From Larix kaempferi (taxonomy: Eukaryota; Streptophyta; Pinopsida; Pinales; Pinaceae): a stretch of DNA of 64,000 bases. A program made the translations under genes and the position numbers. The stretch lies in contig BSBM01000199.1 in the NCBI GenBank assembly GCA_027924585.1, positions 9,603,001 to 9,667,000 on the forward strand. Reading direction: 5' to 3'. Positions 45,740 to 56,324 of this stretch are shown piece after piece (within the stretch, counting starts at the first letter, position 1; each line of letters begins with the position of its first letter). The notes beneath the pieces are model-generated. The model ran no database searches. It was not told the origin of the DNA and was given only the letters and a program-made list of their open reading frames with translations.

Positions 45740-46343
45740 TGTTGATGTATATGTAACTTCGGAATGTATTTCATCTATATATTTTATATATATTTATTGT
45801 AACCTTATAAGAGATGTGTTATTCCTCTATAAGGAAGTGTTGTCATGTGTATTGACAAGTGTCGCAAGTGTGTGTACTTGGCGACGGGTTATTAGACCAC
45901 CATGTGTGGGGTCGGCCCTGAAATATATATTATATCGTGGATGTACCAAGATAGACAAGTCGGCCCCATAAGGTCACTAGGAAAACAGGTTAGTATAAAT
46001 AGAGATCGGGAGATCTCTATTTTGATCACTCAGAAACTCACACTTCTCTCACTCATAAAGTGGCGCACTAGTGAGGAGGAGGATCATCTGCTACTAGGAG
46101 ACTATCTCAATGTATTTTGGTTGTACTTTGGTTGAGCCATTGCTCTCTCTATCTCTGAGGAAGTTGTGGTGTTTTTCACCTTAGGGTTTTCCCCACAGAA
46201 ACTCTGTGTCTCTTGTCTCTCATGCTTTTGATTATTGTGATGCTTGTGATGCTTATTATGATTGTTATGCATTTATATACTATACATGTTACTCTCTCAG
46301 TAAAGATCATAGAGTACTGTAAATTAATGCTCAAAATTTAACA
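45740..46343 (+). repeat. 5' LTR of the copia element
   Basis: Starts TGTTGATGTATATG and ends AAAATTTAACA. TATA box TATAAATAG at 45994-46002, followed by a pyrimidine-rich start region. Confidence 0.93.
45994..46002 (+). promoter_or_regulatory. Copia LTR TATA box
   Basis: TATAAATAG, conserved in the 3' LTR near 53390. Confidence 0.7.
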
Positions 46344-46355
46344 TGGTATCGGAGC
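46344..46355 (+). promoter_or_regulatory. Copia primer-binding site
   Basis: TGGTATCGGAGC directly follows the LTR. It differs from the initiator-Met consensus at one position (A to G). Confidence 0.9.
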
Positions 46356-46917
46356 TAACCTGAGAAGAAGACATTGTGCAGTGACAGAAACTAGGGTTTC
46401 TTGTTTATTGGGTTTCTCTCCATATATTTTGGAAATGCAGTATAGTAGATTGACTCTACTCATCAAGGAGAATCTATTTGTCCAATCAGAATTCAATTTT
46501 GAGCATTTTCAAATTTGGCCATAGAAATTAGGATTTCCACAAAACTAGGCATTTCTGAAATATGAAGACATAGGAGGAAGCTCCTTGCAAAAATCAAAGT
46601 TTAGAGCTTTGGATCGAGATTTTTGGCTTGGTAGATCTCCGGGAAACTCAAACCCTAATTCAGGGCTCTCCTCAGTGAAGTCGGGAAGACAAAAAGGAAT
46701 TTTTGAAGGGTAAAGCTTTTCTGATCTCAAATTCTAAATACACAAGGCTGATCAACTCATCAAGGTGCATCTTTCTATCCTTTCAGAAAATTGAAATTCA
46801 CATTTTGAATTTTTAGGGTTTTTCTGACAAACCCTAATCCGGGACCAGATCCAATTTTCAGCATTTCAAGTGGTAAGACCTAAATCTTCTCTATTTCCAT
46901 TTGAAGTACTCTTTAAG

Positions 46918-47424
46918 ATGTCTCACCAGACCAAGCTTGAGGAATAAGCTTGAAGGGGCTGATAACTTCCGAGCTTGGAAGTATAGGATTGGGTTAATTT
47001 TGGAAGAGAATGAGTTGGACTCATATGTAAAATAAGACATCCCTATCCCAGAGGATGAAGAGGTTAAAGTATTGCATAAGAAGAACTTGGTCAAGGCAAA
47101 GAGAATCATTGCTGATTCTATCGAAGACCATCTCATACCCCATGTGTCTTCTCTAAAGACACCCAAGGAGATGTTTGACTCTTTGACCAAGCTATTTGAA
47201 GGGAAGAACATAAATCGGAAGATGACTCCGTGGAACCAATTGAAAGGAGTAAAGTTTCAGAATGGAGAAACCATTCAATCTTATTTTTCTAGGGTCTCCC
47301 AGATTAAGGAACAACTGGAAGCAGTAGATGAAATGGTGGAGAATGGTAAGTTGTCATGACCACTCTAAATGGCCTACCTAGGTCATGGGATTCCTTTATT
47401 TAAGGAATTTGTGCAAGGAAGAAG
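46918..47424 (+). pseudogene. gag: Copia gag, N-terminal part
   Basis: The ATG at 46918 starts MSHQTKLEE and then runs into stops; a frameshift restores NFRAWKYRIGLILEENELDS. Then follow KRIIADSIEDHLIPHVSSLK, MFDSLTKLFEGKN and IQSYFSRVSQIKEQLEAVDE. This is the UBN2-type gag of plant copia elements, the capsid-like structural protein. A further stop at 47357 and a frameshift near 47400 separate it from the nucleocapsid frame. Confidence 0.85.
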
Positions 47425-48240
47425 TTGATCTCCTTCAACAAATTGCAGGAAGAATGTGATCAAGAAGAAGCAAGGCTCGTGGCCCGAGAAGAAAAGATGG
47501 GAAGTGAAGATCAAGCTCTCATAGTACACACCAAGAAAGGAAGGTCAAAGAGAGAGCACTCTCATACCAAGAAATCTTCACACTATCATCAACATAAAGA
47601 TAAGAAAGATCTCAGATGCTTCACATGTAATGAGAAAGGTCATTTTTCTTCAGAATGTCCCAAGAACAAAAGGAACAACAACACCAAGAAGAAGAAGGGC
47701 AGTAGGAAAAGATATCATGCTCATGCTACTGAAGATGATGAACCACCCAAGAAGAAGGCTAGGGAAGAAAGTGATGATAGTGATGATGACTCATCAAGTG
47801 AAGAAGAGTATGTTCTAATATCTGCTCTCACAGGTACTATCTCTCATGGTTGTAATGATTGGTTAATTGACAGTGGGGCTTCCAAACACATGACTGGGTT
47901 TAAGGAATCTTTTGTAAACCTATCTGAACATGAATCACCCCATAAGGTGAATCTTGGGGATGATTTTCAATACCCAATCAAAGGAAGTGGTGAAGCCTCC
48001 TATAACCTAGATTTTGGAAAATCTTCGAAGATGAAAGAAGCCCTTTATGTACCTGGGCTCAAGAAGAATCTTCTCTCCATCTCTGCATTGGATGCAAAAG
48101 ACATGAGGGTTGCATTTGTAGATGGCCAAGTCCTAATGTGGCCAAAGGATAAATCTATTGATGATGCAGTGGTGATTGGAGAGCAAGAGGGAGGCTTGTA
48201 CAAATTGAAGGGACAACCTGAACTTGCTATGGTGACATGA
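47425..48240 (+). pseudogene. Copia nucleocapsid and aspartic protease
   Basis: A 271-codon open frame. A CCHC zinc knuckle, CFTCNEKGHFSSEC, is at residues 65-78. A lysine-rich and then acidic linker follows (residues 79-128). The protease active site WLIDSGASKHMTG has its Asp at 149, and the flap-side block ALYVPGLKKNLLSI is visible. The GAG-pre-integrase segment begins (GGLYKLKGQ) but stops at 48238-48240, where integrase should follow. Both knuckle and DSGA are intact, so damage lies upstream and downstream of this frame. Confidence 0.9.
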
Positions 48241-49289
48241 AGACAAAGTTTCATCCATAGTCATGGATCACATGGAGGTATGTATGATTTGGTTTTGAAA
48301 AGGTTAACTAATGAGTTATGCAGGTCATTGAAGAGAACAAGAACACATTGCTAGACATAACTAGCAAATATGGTGATCAGGTTTGTGTTTCTTATATCAT
48401 AGGATCTATTATATATGTATGCATGACATGATTGATGATGTTTATTCATAAAGACATAGGTTTGAATAATCATGGGTATATGCATACTATGTGTCTTACC
48501 TTAATTAATGTTATGACTAACCAGAAAAGTCATAGGTTCAAGTAATCATAGGTTTAGACATGTTATGTTTCTTATGATATGACTAACCATAAGAGTCCTA
48601 TATAAACCTTGAATGCTAATGTTTATTATTTCTGTTTGAAATGATCATGACTATACATGCTTGAGATTATCATGTTCTAATAGCATTGAGGATATACTAA
48701 TGAATGTATGATTTTGTACGAGATTACAAGGATGACACAATCATGATACTAATAAGCATGCATAGGGACCAAGGATGAATATAAGTTCAAGGAAAGGTAG
48801 TCCAGGAAGCAAAGATCAAGAGGGAGCACACTCCAACAGCTCCTGCAAGAAAGCAAAGACTCAAAGGGAGTCCACCCAACAAACAAACAAAGATAAGTAT
48901 TTTAATTACCACTTCTTACATATTTGTTTGTTTAAATAAAATTGTTCAATAATACATATGCTTATGTTCCTAGACTTAGGATATGTATTTTGCATATGTG
49001 CATTAATGAACAAGATACTACTAATATGCATATGATGGGTAAGTGGCCTATGGCACTGTACAACATTCCATTGCTACTTATCTAGAATGAAACCTCTTTG
49101 CTGACATGTTGGGAGTTGTGCACACTCTTAACAATGTTTTGGTAGAGATTGGAAGGCATCTAGAAAGTTACGGGATATGGATAAATGTTGTATTGAAGCA
49201 TTGGCTTAAATAATTGCATGACTGTATGACATATTCCTTTATGTGAAAGAACCTATTCTAAAAATTATGAGATGTTTCTAATCATGCAA
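48241..49289 (+). other. Unrelated ~1.05 kb block replacing copia integrase
   Basis: No integrase motif is found. Two stretches look exon-like. At about 48324-48380, VIEENKNTLLDITSKYGDQ lies between TTATGCAG and a GTTTGTG donor-like word. At about 48770-48895, the GCATAG-bounded stretch includes KREHTPTAPARKQRLKGSPP. The rest is AT-rich and non-coding. It may be captured host DNA or an insertion; I cannot name the source. Confidence 0.4.
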
Positions 49290-49589
49290 TTTAACTTGTC
49301 TTGTAGGAAAGATTGTATACCTTTACCCACAAAAGAAGGACTACAACATATTTATCTGTTGAAGATATTGAAGTTCCTAGGATATGGGAGAATGCCATGA
49401 TCCATCGATCATGAAGAAGGATGTTTGGGATGCGGTCGCAAGACCTAAAGGGAAGTTTGTTATGACTTCCATATAAATCTATCAGATCATGCATGCTGCA
49501 GATGGAAACATAGAGAAATATAAAAGTAATGAAATGGAAGATACACCGGATGGATTTTAAGACAAGTTTCTTGAATTATGTAGTCATAT
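49290..49589 (+). pseudogene. Copia reverse transcriptase, N-terminal remains
   Basis: Broken frames give MKKDVWDAVARPKGKF, then IMHAADGNIEKYKSNE, corresponding to the W-E-V-P-R-P and DG-x-I-E-K-Y-K-A-R blocks at the start of copia RT. The segment joining this to the palm domain is deleted. Confidence 0.7.
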
Positions 49590-50672
49590 ATGTGTGCAGA
49601 ACTTGGTAGGATAGACAAATTTCTATCCAGTTTGACCTTTACCAAGAGTAAAGAGAACTCCAACCTTTACTACAAGGTTGAGGAAGGGAATCCTGTGATT
49701 CTACTTTTGTACATGGATGATTTATTTGTAATAGGAGATGATAGATTGATTGCAGATACTGAGAGGAAGCTTGCTGCTGAGTTCGATATGAAAGATTTGG
49801 GAATGATGCATTATTTCGTAGGTATGGAGGTATGGCAGAGTGTAGGTGGGATCTTCCTTGGTCAAGGGAAGTACACAATAGATATCCTGAAGAGATTTGG
49901 GATGATAGATTGCAAGGCCATGGCCACACCTATGGCATCGAATCTGAAGCTTCTATGTGATGCTTCATCTGAGCCGGTTGATGTCTCTATGTATCGTCAA
50001 ATGATTGGGTCCTTGATGTACCTAACGAACATGAGACGAGACATTTGCTTTGCGGTGAGCACATTGAGCCAGTTCCTGATGGATCCGAGGAGTGTTCACC
50101 TGGTTGCTGTAAAGCATGTTCTGAGGTACCTGAAGGGTACAGTGGATTATGGGCTCAAGTATGAAGCGAATCAAAAGGTTAACCTACAGGGTTATGTTGA
50201 TTCAGATTGGGCTGGGAGTGCTGTATATAGGAAGAGCACATCTGGATGTTGCTTTAGTATGGGGTCAGGTGTGATCTCTTGGTTTAGCAGGAAGCAGTCC
50301 TACATAGCACTAAGTACAGCTACGGCAGAGTATGTTGCAGCCTGTTCAGCTAGTTGTGAGGCAGTATGGCTACGGAAGCTACTGTCTGAGCTATTTGATC
50401 TCCCGTTGGATGCTACTAGTATCGTTTGTGATAACCAGAGTTGTGTGAAGCTATCTGAGAATCCAGTGTTTCATGATAGGTCAAAACACATAGAGATCAA
50501 ATATCACTATATTAGGGATATGGTGCAGAGAGGAGCTATGAACCTTCTGTACGTTGCGATAGACGAGCAGATTGTAGATGTGCTGACAAAACCACTAGCT
50601 AGGGTGAAGTTCGAGTACTTTAGGGAGAGGATTCGTGTTCTTCAAATTGATGACACTTCGAGGAAGAAGTGA
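49590..50672 (+). pseudogene. Copia reverse transcriptase (C-terminal) and RNase H
   Basis: A 360-codon frame. Palm motif NPVILLLYMDDLFVIGDD has YMDD at residues 41-44, then AEFDMKDLGMMHYFVGMEVW. RNase H begins near residue 195: GYVDSDWAGS (Asp 204/206), TATAEYVA (Glu 247), VCDNQSC (Asp 281), and the C-terminal IKYHYIRDMV. It ends at the normal copia pol terminus. The active-site residues of both domains are intact, but the frame's start is inside RT and the fingers are missing, so it cannot be functional alone. Confidence 0.93.
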
Positions 50673-51300
50673 TGGACACATTTCCAGAATCCATTCCAAG
50701 CATGTTGGAAGGAGGATCCTTCACATGGTTGTGGATGTAAGCGCTGGATGATGAGCATTCGGATGATGCTCCAGTTACTGCTCTGTATATGCATCATGTT
50801 GGATGATGGATATGATCAGTTGGATCATTTATATGTATATGTATATATGCATCATGTTGGATGCTGGATATGATTAGTTGGATCATTTATATGTATGTAC
50901 GCATCATGTTGGATGCTGGATATGATCGGTTGGATCATTTGTATGAATTTTGTATATGCATCATGTTGGATACTTGAACCATGTATCTGTATATGTATCA
51001 GGTGGATACATTGTATGATCAGGTAGATCATGTATGTTAATATGTATCATTTATGATCGGGTGGATCATGTATTTGTATTTGTATCAGGTGGATACATTG
51101 TATGATTAGGTGGATTATGTATGATGATATGTATCAGGTAGATACTTGGTATGCATCAGGTAGATGCATTGCATGATCATGATGATCATGGATGACGAGC
51201 TTCAAGATGTTGCTCCAGATGACATGCAGTAGGATGTTGCAGTGATGATGATCAGGATGATCATGTGTACATCAGGATGATGTATGGTGAGTATCAGGTT
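50673..51300 (+). repeat. Degenerate tandem repeats after copia RNase H
   Basis: At 50785-50990 units of about 60-65 bp recur around GCATCATGTTGGATGCTGG and GATATGATC, with TTGGATCATTTATATG. At 50995-51310 shorter units around ATCAGGTGGATACATTGTAT and GATCATG continue. Nothing is coding. Confidence 0.7.
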
Positions 51301-51334
51301 GATACTCTGTGGTCGTGGAACAGATTGTACAGAT

Positions 51335-51838
51335 AAGCATGTAATTTGTGCCCTGGGAGATTTGTGGATAGTCTTTCAAGGTTTTTCCTATGGCATGTAA
51401 TTTGTACCCTGGGATATCTGGAAAATTCTCTTTCGAGGTTTTGCTTGGGAGGACACATAATTTGTGCCCTGGGAGATATGTAGATAGTCTTTCGAGGTTT
51501 TGCTTATGGCATGTAATTTGTTCCCTAGGATATCTGGCAGATGTTATTTCGAGGTTTTGTCCTATGGCATGTAATTTGTGCCCTAGGAGATCCGATAGGT
51601 TGAGCCGTGTGCTCGTAATCAGTCCTGGGATGCTCTTTCGAGGTTTTTCCATGACCACATGTAATTTGTGCCATGGGAGATCCAATAGGTTGAGCCTTGT
51701 GCTCATAATCAGTCCTGGGATGCTCTTTCGAGGTTTTGTGGTGACCACATGTAATTTGTGCCCTAGGAGATCAGATAGGTTGAGCCTTGTGCTCGTAATC
51801 AGTCCTCAGATTCTCTTTTGAGGTTTTGTGGTGGGGTC
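51335..51838 (+). repeat. Minisatellite, 57- and ~90-bp units
   Basis: Eight units share ATGTAATTTGTGCCCTGGGA and CTTTCGAGGTTTT. The first five are about 55-60 bp. The last three are about 90 bp, with an added GATAGGTTGAGCC and GTGCTCGTAATCAGTCC segment. The long minus-strand frame across it is an artefact of the repeat. Confidence 0.85.
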
Positions 51839-51847
51839 ACATCATTA

Positions 51848-52787
51848 GATAAATTTTGAGGTAAAAAAATGGCCTCAAAACAAAGAAAATGTACTATAAA
51901 AAACAACCAATCACATTCTAGTAGATGACATCATCCCCCTTGGTGAGGTGGCATTGCATGAGTTAAGAATGTTTATTTGTCAAATTTTCTATGGTGGATG
52001 AAAACACATAGTTAACCAAGGTAGTGGTGTAAGTACTTTTAAGTCATAAAGTAAAGTACTCATAATGATAGTCTTTTCATAAAATAATATTATTGTCATT
52101 TTCAAGTAAAGTACTCATAATGAATGTATTTTCACACTTTCTCATAAAATAATATTATTGTCATTTTCAAGTGAAGTACTCTTAATTCATAAAAAAAGTC
52201 CTTTCACATTTTTTTATAAAATAATATATTATCATTTTTATGTTTTTAATTTTAAATTATATATTCACTCCATTCTATTTAATAAAATAATGTCAAACTA
52301 ATAAAGAATAATAATAGATTTAATAAATAATAATAATAATAATAATGCAATGTGGATTATAATAATATTATTAATATTTTACATGTAAATAAATTCTCAA
52401 TTAAATTATATTATATTAAATTCATGAGAAAAGTACTAAATATAAAAAGTCAACATAAAATTAAAAAAATAGCTCTTAAAAATATTTTTTATTATTTAAT
52501 TTCATTTGTAAGTTCAAGACAAATAAATGCTAAAGGACAATAAATTTTTGGGAATTTACAATGAATCTTAGTCACATCAATGTAGACTTATTTTATTAAT
52601 TTTATTTCTAGTGAATTTTGAAAAGCAACTCAACCATGGTTATTTATATTGTGCATAGAAACTAGTGTGGGAGGTGACTTGTCATATATACTTACCCCAT
52701 AAAACCCCCAATTCATAATATTTTAATATATCTCATATTTTTGTAGTACATATCTTAGGAGGCCATTTTTTGACCTCAAAATCTCTC
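51848..52787. mobile_element. Non-autonomous TIR element (MITE-like), ~0.94 kb
   Basis: The 29-bp ends at 51848-51876 and 52759-52787 are inverted repeats with about four differences: ATTTTGAGGT, then an A-rich run, then ATGGCCTC. The interior is AT-rich and non-coding, with a three-copy repeat of about 79 bp (52053-52240) around ATAAAATAATATTATTGTCA. The similarity of the ends extends a few bases outward (CATTAGA against its complement). I could not define a target duplication, so the superfamily is open; a Mutator-like or Harbinger-like derivative is possible. Confidence 0.7.
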
Positions 52788-53134
52788 TAATGGTAATTAG
52801 TCCTAGAGATCTGGACAAGATGAAAAATGCCTCAGATGCTCTTTAGGGTTCTTGCTAGTCAAGAGACTCTTTTAAGGTTTTCTGATGCACGTAATAAGTC
52901 CTTAGATTTCCACATTATGGCCAGTGATGTCAAAGACCTGCAGGTGGTGGTCCTACATCCAGTATGAAAAAGGACTAGCTCTGTAGAACTTCCTATTATG
53001 AGTAGAGTCAAAGATTGGTTGAGATAGCAACAACAATGACGATGATGATGATGATGCATCGATGGAGATGATCCTGAGAAGAAGACTTGTCTAGCAGAAC
53101 TATGTCGAGAAATACCTTCCTAGTTAAGAGCGAG
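52788..53134 (+). other. Copia 3' untranslated tail
   Basis: Non-coding sequence between the TIR element and the 3' LTR. It includes a GAT trinucleotide run near 53040-53056. The purine stretch AAGAGCGAG at 53126-53134 is the polypurine tract candidate. Confidence 0.5.
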
Positions 53135-53738
53135 TTTTGATGTATATGTAACTTCGGAATGTATTTCATCTATATATTTCATCTATATTTATTCTTCCCT
53201 TATAAAAAATGTGTTATTCCTCTATAAGGAAGTGTCGTCATGTGTATTGACAAGTGTCGCAAGTGTGTGTACTTGGCGACGGGTTATTAGACCACCATGT
53301 GTGGGGTCGGCCCTAAAATATATATTATATGGTGGATGTACCTAGCTAGACAAGTCGGCCCCATAAGGTCACTGGGAAAACAGGTTAGTATAAATAGAGA
53401 TCCGGAGATCTCTATTTTGATCACTCGGAAACTCACACTCCTCTCACTCAGAAAGTGGCGCACTAGTGAGGAGGAGGATCATCTGCTACTAGGAGACTAT
53501 CTTAGTGTATTTTGGTTGTAGTTTGGTTGAGCTATTGCTCTCTCTATCTCTGAGGAAGTTGTGGGGTTTTTCACCTTAGGGTTTTCCCCATGGAAACTCT
53601 GTGTCTCTTGTCTCTCATGCTTTTGATTCTTGTGATGCTTGTCATGCTTATTATGATTGTTATGCATTGATATACTGTACATGTTATTCTCTCAGTAAAG
53701 ATCCTAGAGTATTGTAAATTAATGCTCAAAATTTAACA
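53135..53738 (+). repeat. 3' LTR of the copia element
   Basis: Matches the 5' LTR over 604 bp and ends AAAATTTAACA, followed by the CCATA target duplication. Confidence 0.92.
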
Positions 53739-53743
53739 CCATA

Positions 53744-54759
53744 TCCTCTTGTATTCTATAAATAGGATGATTAGTAGGGTTTCTGTCATCACTCACCAAA
53801 AATGCCAATTGTATCTCTCTGTACAACCTTCTATATTCACCTCCAAATATAGGAATTGAAGCATATGACAGATCCATTTACAGAGTGCCACCTATCTTTT
53901 TAGCCCAGGATCTTGACAAAAGCATGCCAAACTTAGGAGACACATCAACTACTACTACATCCATGAGGATACTTTTCATAGGTAGCTGGGAAAGGTTGAC
54001 TACACGGTCTTTTATGACTTCTAAACATTTAACAGCTCGAGAATCAAAGGCATAGAGGTCATGGTAGGGTTTTGTCATAGATAGTCCTAGGGCTTCCATA
54101 ACCTCCTTTGGCATAAGATTATGTGAAGCACCTAAATCCAAGAGGCAGTTATGCAACATCTGGTAATGGATGGTAAGTGTGATGTAGAATGGTGGGGGAT
54201 AACAAGATTTCATATCTGGCTGGTCAGAATTTTTTGAACCAATGATAATGGTAGGATCTTTTTCTTGCAAGTTTATCATATCTGATGAAGCATGAACAGG
54301 TGATGAGTTTAAAATTTTCATGGAAGGCTCTCTATAAGATCTGCTTCTTATTAATTCTATTAAAGGGATGGGGACCTTGATTTTATTTATCTCATGCTCC
54401 AAATCAAAACCAGGAATGTTGCCTACTTCTGCTGATTTAACAATGTTGTTTTTATCTTTTTGAGATTCTTGTTGTTGTCTGGCGGGAAATACTTCTTTGG
54501 TAGGCACAAATTTAACTTGCTTTTTAGATGGTGCAGCTTGCTTTATTCTTGACCTGACTCCATATGATTTCTGTTTCTCCTGCTGATAAATTTCAGATTG
54601 TTGTCCACTAGAATTTATGTCTTTATAATCTAGTTCTGCTGAGTCATAATAATCAGCCTTGGTTATAAAATTGGAAGCATACACATCGTCTAGTTGACTA
54701 ATATCATGATCTAATTCCTCAATCTCTTCTAATGTTGTTTCATAATGATCATCCTCCAT
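53744..54759 (-). pseudogene. Tat-like aspartic protease
   Basis: The minus strand reads NCLLDLGASHNLMPKEVMEA, with the catalytic Asp in D-L-G-A where D-S-G-A is usual. SPKFGMLLSRSWAKKIGGTL follows, a typical end of protease in this branch. A TAG at 53878-53880 is followed in frame by MDLSYASIPIFGGEYRRLYR, characteristic of the Tat/Athila linker. The frame then meets the copia insertion at the CCATA duplication and resumes at 45739. Upstream it is in the same frame as gag. Confidence 0.88.
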
Positions 54760-54855
54760 TATTAAATTGTCCTGAAAAGGTGGCTGTATCTTTTGATCTC
54801 CATTTTCTCTCCTTTCTCTTTGAATGTCATTGTTCCTTCTTTCTCTGGGAATGAA

Positions 54856-56181
54856 CTAAGGGGGATAAGGGTGCCTAAACTGATTTTGGTTTCTATTATC
54901 ATTATCATAGGTAGTCCTGTTCTGATTTTTCTTCTCCATTTCCATTCTAGTAAGCTTTGCAGACAATTCTTTTATAGTCTGATGCATTTTTTCATATTTA
55001 TTATCTGCACCCTTTGTAAGAGCAGAAGATGGCATCATTTCCTTTTTACCCTTTCTATCCAACTTTTGACATTCATCTTCTTCCTTAAGTTTATTTGATG
55101 CCAAAATGTTAGACTCAACCTCTAGGGCTGCATCTTGCATGTTCATCAATGACACTACTTTTCTCTCCCTTAACCACAAAGAAAAACTATAATCAAAGGC
55201 ATTGGCATAAGTTAACTTGGCTGCAGGTTCAGTAGGTTTAATCTCTATGGGAATCTTGTTATACATTTTATTAAACCTTTTGGCAAAATCTGCAACAACT
55301 TTATCAGGATTTCTCTTCAATGCAGTGAATTCTGTATAATAGTAGAGATAATCTTTTGTATCTCCCCATTGTCTGATAAAAACCTGATGTAACTCCTCCA
55401 ATCCATCAATAGAATCCACTGATAACTCCCTGAGCCATTTTCTAACCTCTCCATCTAGACTCTCGACAAACATCCTCATCCAAACATCTCTAGCTTCAAT
55501 GTTGCAATTATCAACATAACTACAAAACTTATCCCAATGTTCTTCAGTAGTTCTTCCACCTTGACCATCAAACCTAGGCAAGTATTCCTGGTAGTCACCA
55601 CCAGGCAAAGGATTTAAGGGGCGAGGCATGACTAATGGATCATATCTAACTGCTACCATTCTATCTATCATACCAGGGGGTTGGCCAGCCATGTTTAATG
55701 AATGAGTTATCTGTGGGACAAATGATTGATTCTGTGGAGAAAGTGGCTGATTCTGTGGAGATGGTGGCTTAGTATGTGGAGGGGAAGGTACTTCAATTTT
55801 CAATTGGCAAATGAAAATCCTACTGGTAAGGGGTATTTCAGGTGCTTTCAAAGACTTCAAGGTAAAAACTTCTTCAGGAACATGTTTGTGTTGTACAGAT
55901 AGGGGATTTGAATATACACTGAAATCACCAACTTGTGATGGATTTAAATAATCAACCTCAGGGATGCTCACAAATAAATCTAACTTATTTTCTTCTTGGT
56001 TATCCACAGGGTTTGAAGAGGAAGATACTAACTCTGTATCAGTGGTGGAAAGCTGGGGGTTAATGGATGATGAATAATTCAATCTTCTTCTAGCTTCCCT
56101 TATAATCTTCTCTGGATCAAAAACTCTTGCATGTAGAGGAGATGAAGGATTTCCTCTTGTACCAGCTGGCTTTGCAGCCAC
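54856..56181 (-). pseudogene. gag: Tat-like gag
   Basis: A 441-codon frame starts at 56181. After a Pro/Ser-rich N-terminal third comes the retrotransposon gag domain: LPRFDGQGGRTTEEHWDKFC, FVESLDGEVRKWLRELSVDS, HQVFIRQWGDTKDYLYYYTE and KRFNKMYNKIPIEIKPTEPA. A basic/Asn-rich tail follows. No zinc knuckle is visible. The TAG at 54856-54858 is followed by in-frame protein-like sequence into protease, so gag and protease were one frame. Gag forms the particle in which reverse transcription occurs. Confidence 0.9.
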
Positions 56182-56299
56182 TGTAACTTTCTAACTACAA
56201 GGTGAATTTAGTATATAAACAAATGTATTGATCTTGTCACATTTCAAGACCAGCTGTAAAGATGTTGAATACCCAAGGAAGTCATACTTTTCGTTTCTC

Positions 56300-56320
56300 T
56301 GTCCCCGACAACAGTGCCAA
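56300..56320 (-). promoter_or_regulatory. Tat-like primer-binding site (Asp tRNA type, degenerate)
   Basis: On the minus strand TGGCACTGTTGTCGGGGAC lies four bases inside the 5' LTR boundary. It closely resembles the TGGCGCCGTTGCCGGGGA primer site common in Tat and Athila elements, with C-to-T type changes. Confidence 0.75.
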
Positions 56321-56324
56321 AAGA

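Larger units (their letters stand above)
45740..53738 (+). mobile_element. Ty1/copia retrotransposon nested in the Tat-like element
   Basis: Two 604-bp LTRs (about 94% alike by eye), a perfect target duplication CCATA at 45735-45739 and 53739-53743, and an initiator-Met-like primer site define it. The order gag-protease, then reverse transcriptase and RNase H last, is the copia order. Integrase is missing, its place taken by about 1.05 kb of unrelated sequence. Between RNase H and the 3' LTR lie tandem repeats and a TIR element. The right LTR begins TTTTGATG instead of TGTTGATG, a terminal mutation. Confidence 0.92.

Noticed and set aside
45319-45774. Methionine start of the RNase H frame at 45774
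   Set aside because: That start lies inside the copia LTR. The real frame continues across the insertion from the protease region.
51272-51748. Minus-strand open frame of 158 codons with repeated peptides
   Set aside because: It lies wholly in the minisatellite. The peptide repeat follows from the DNA repeat, and the frame is antisense to the copia element.
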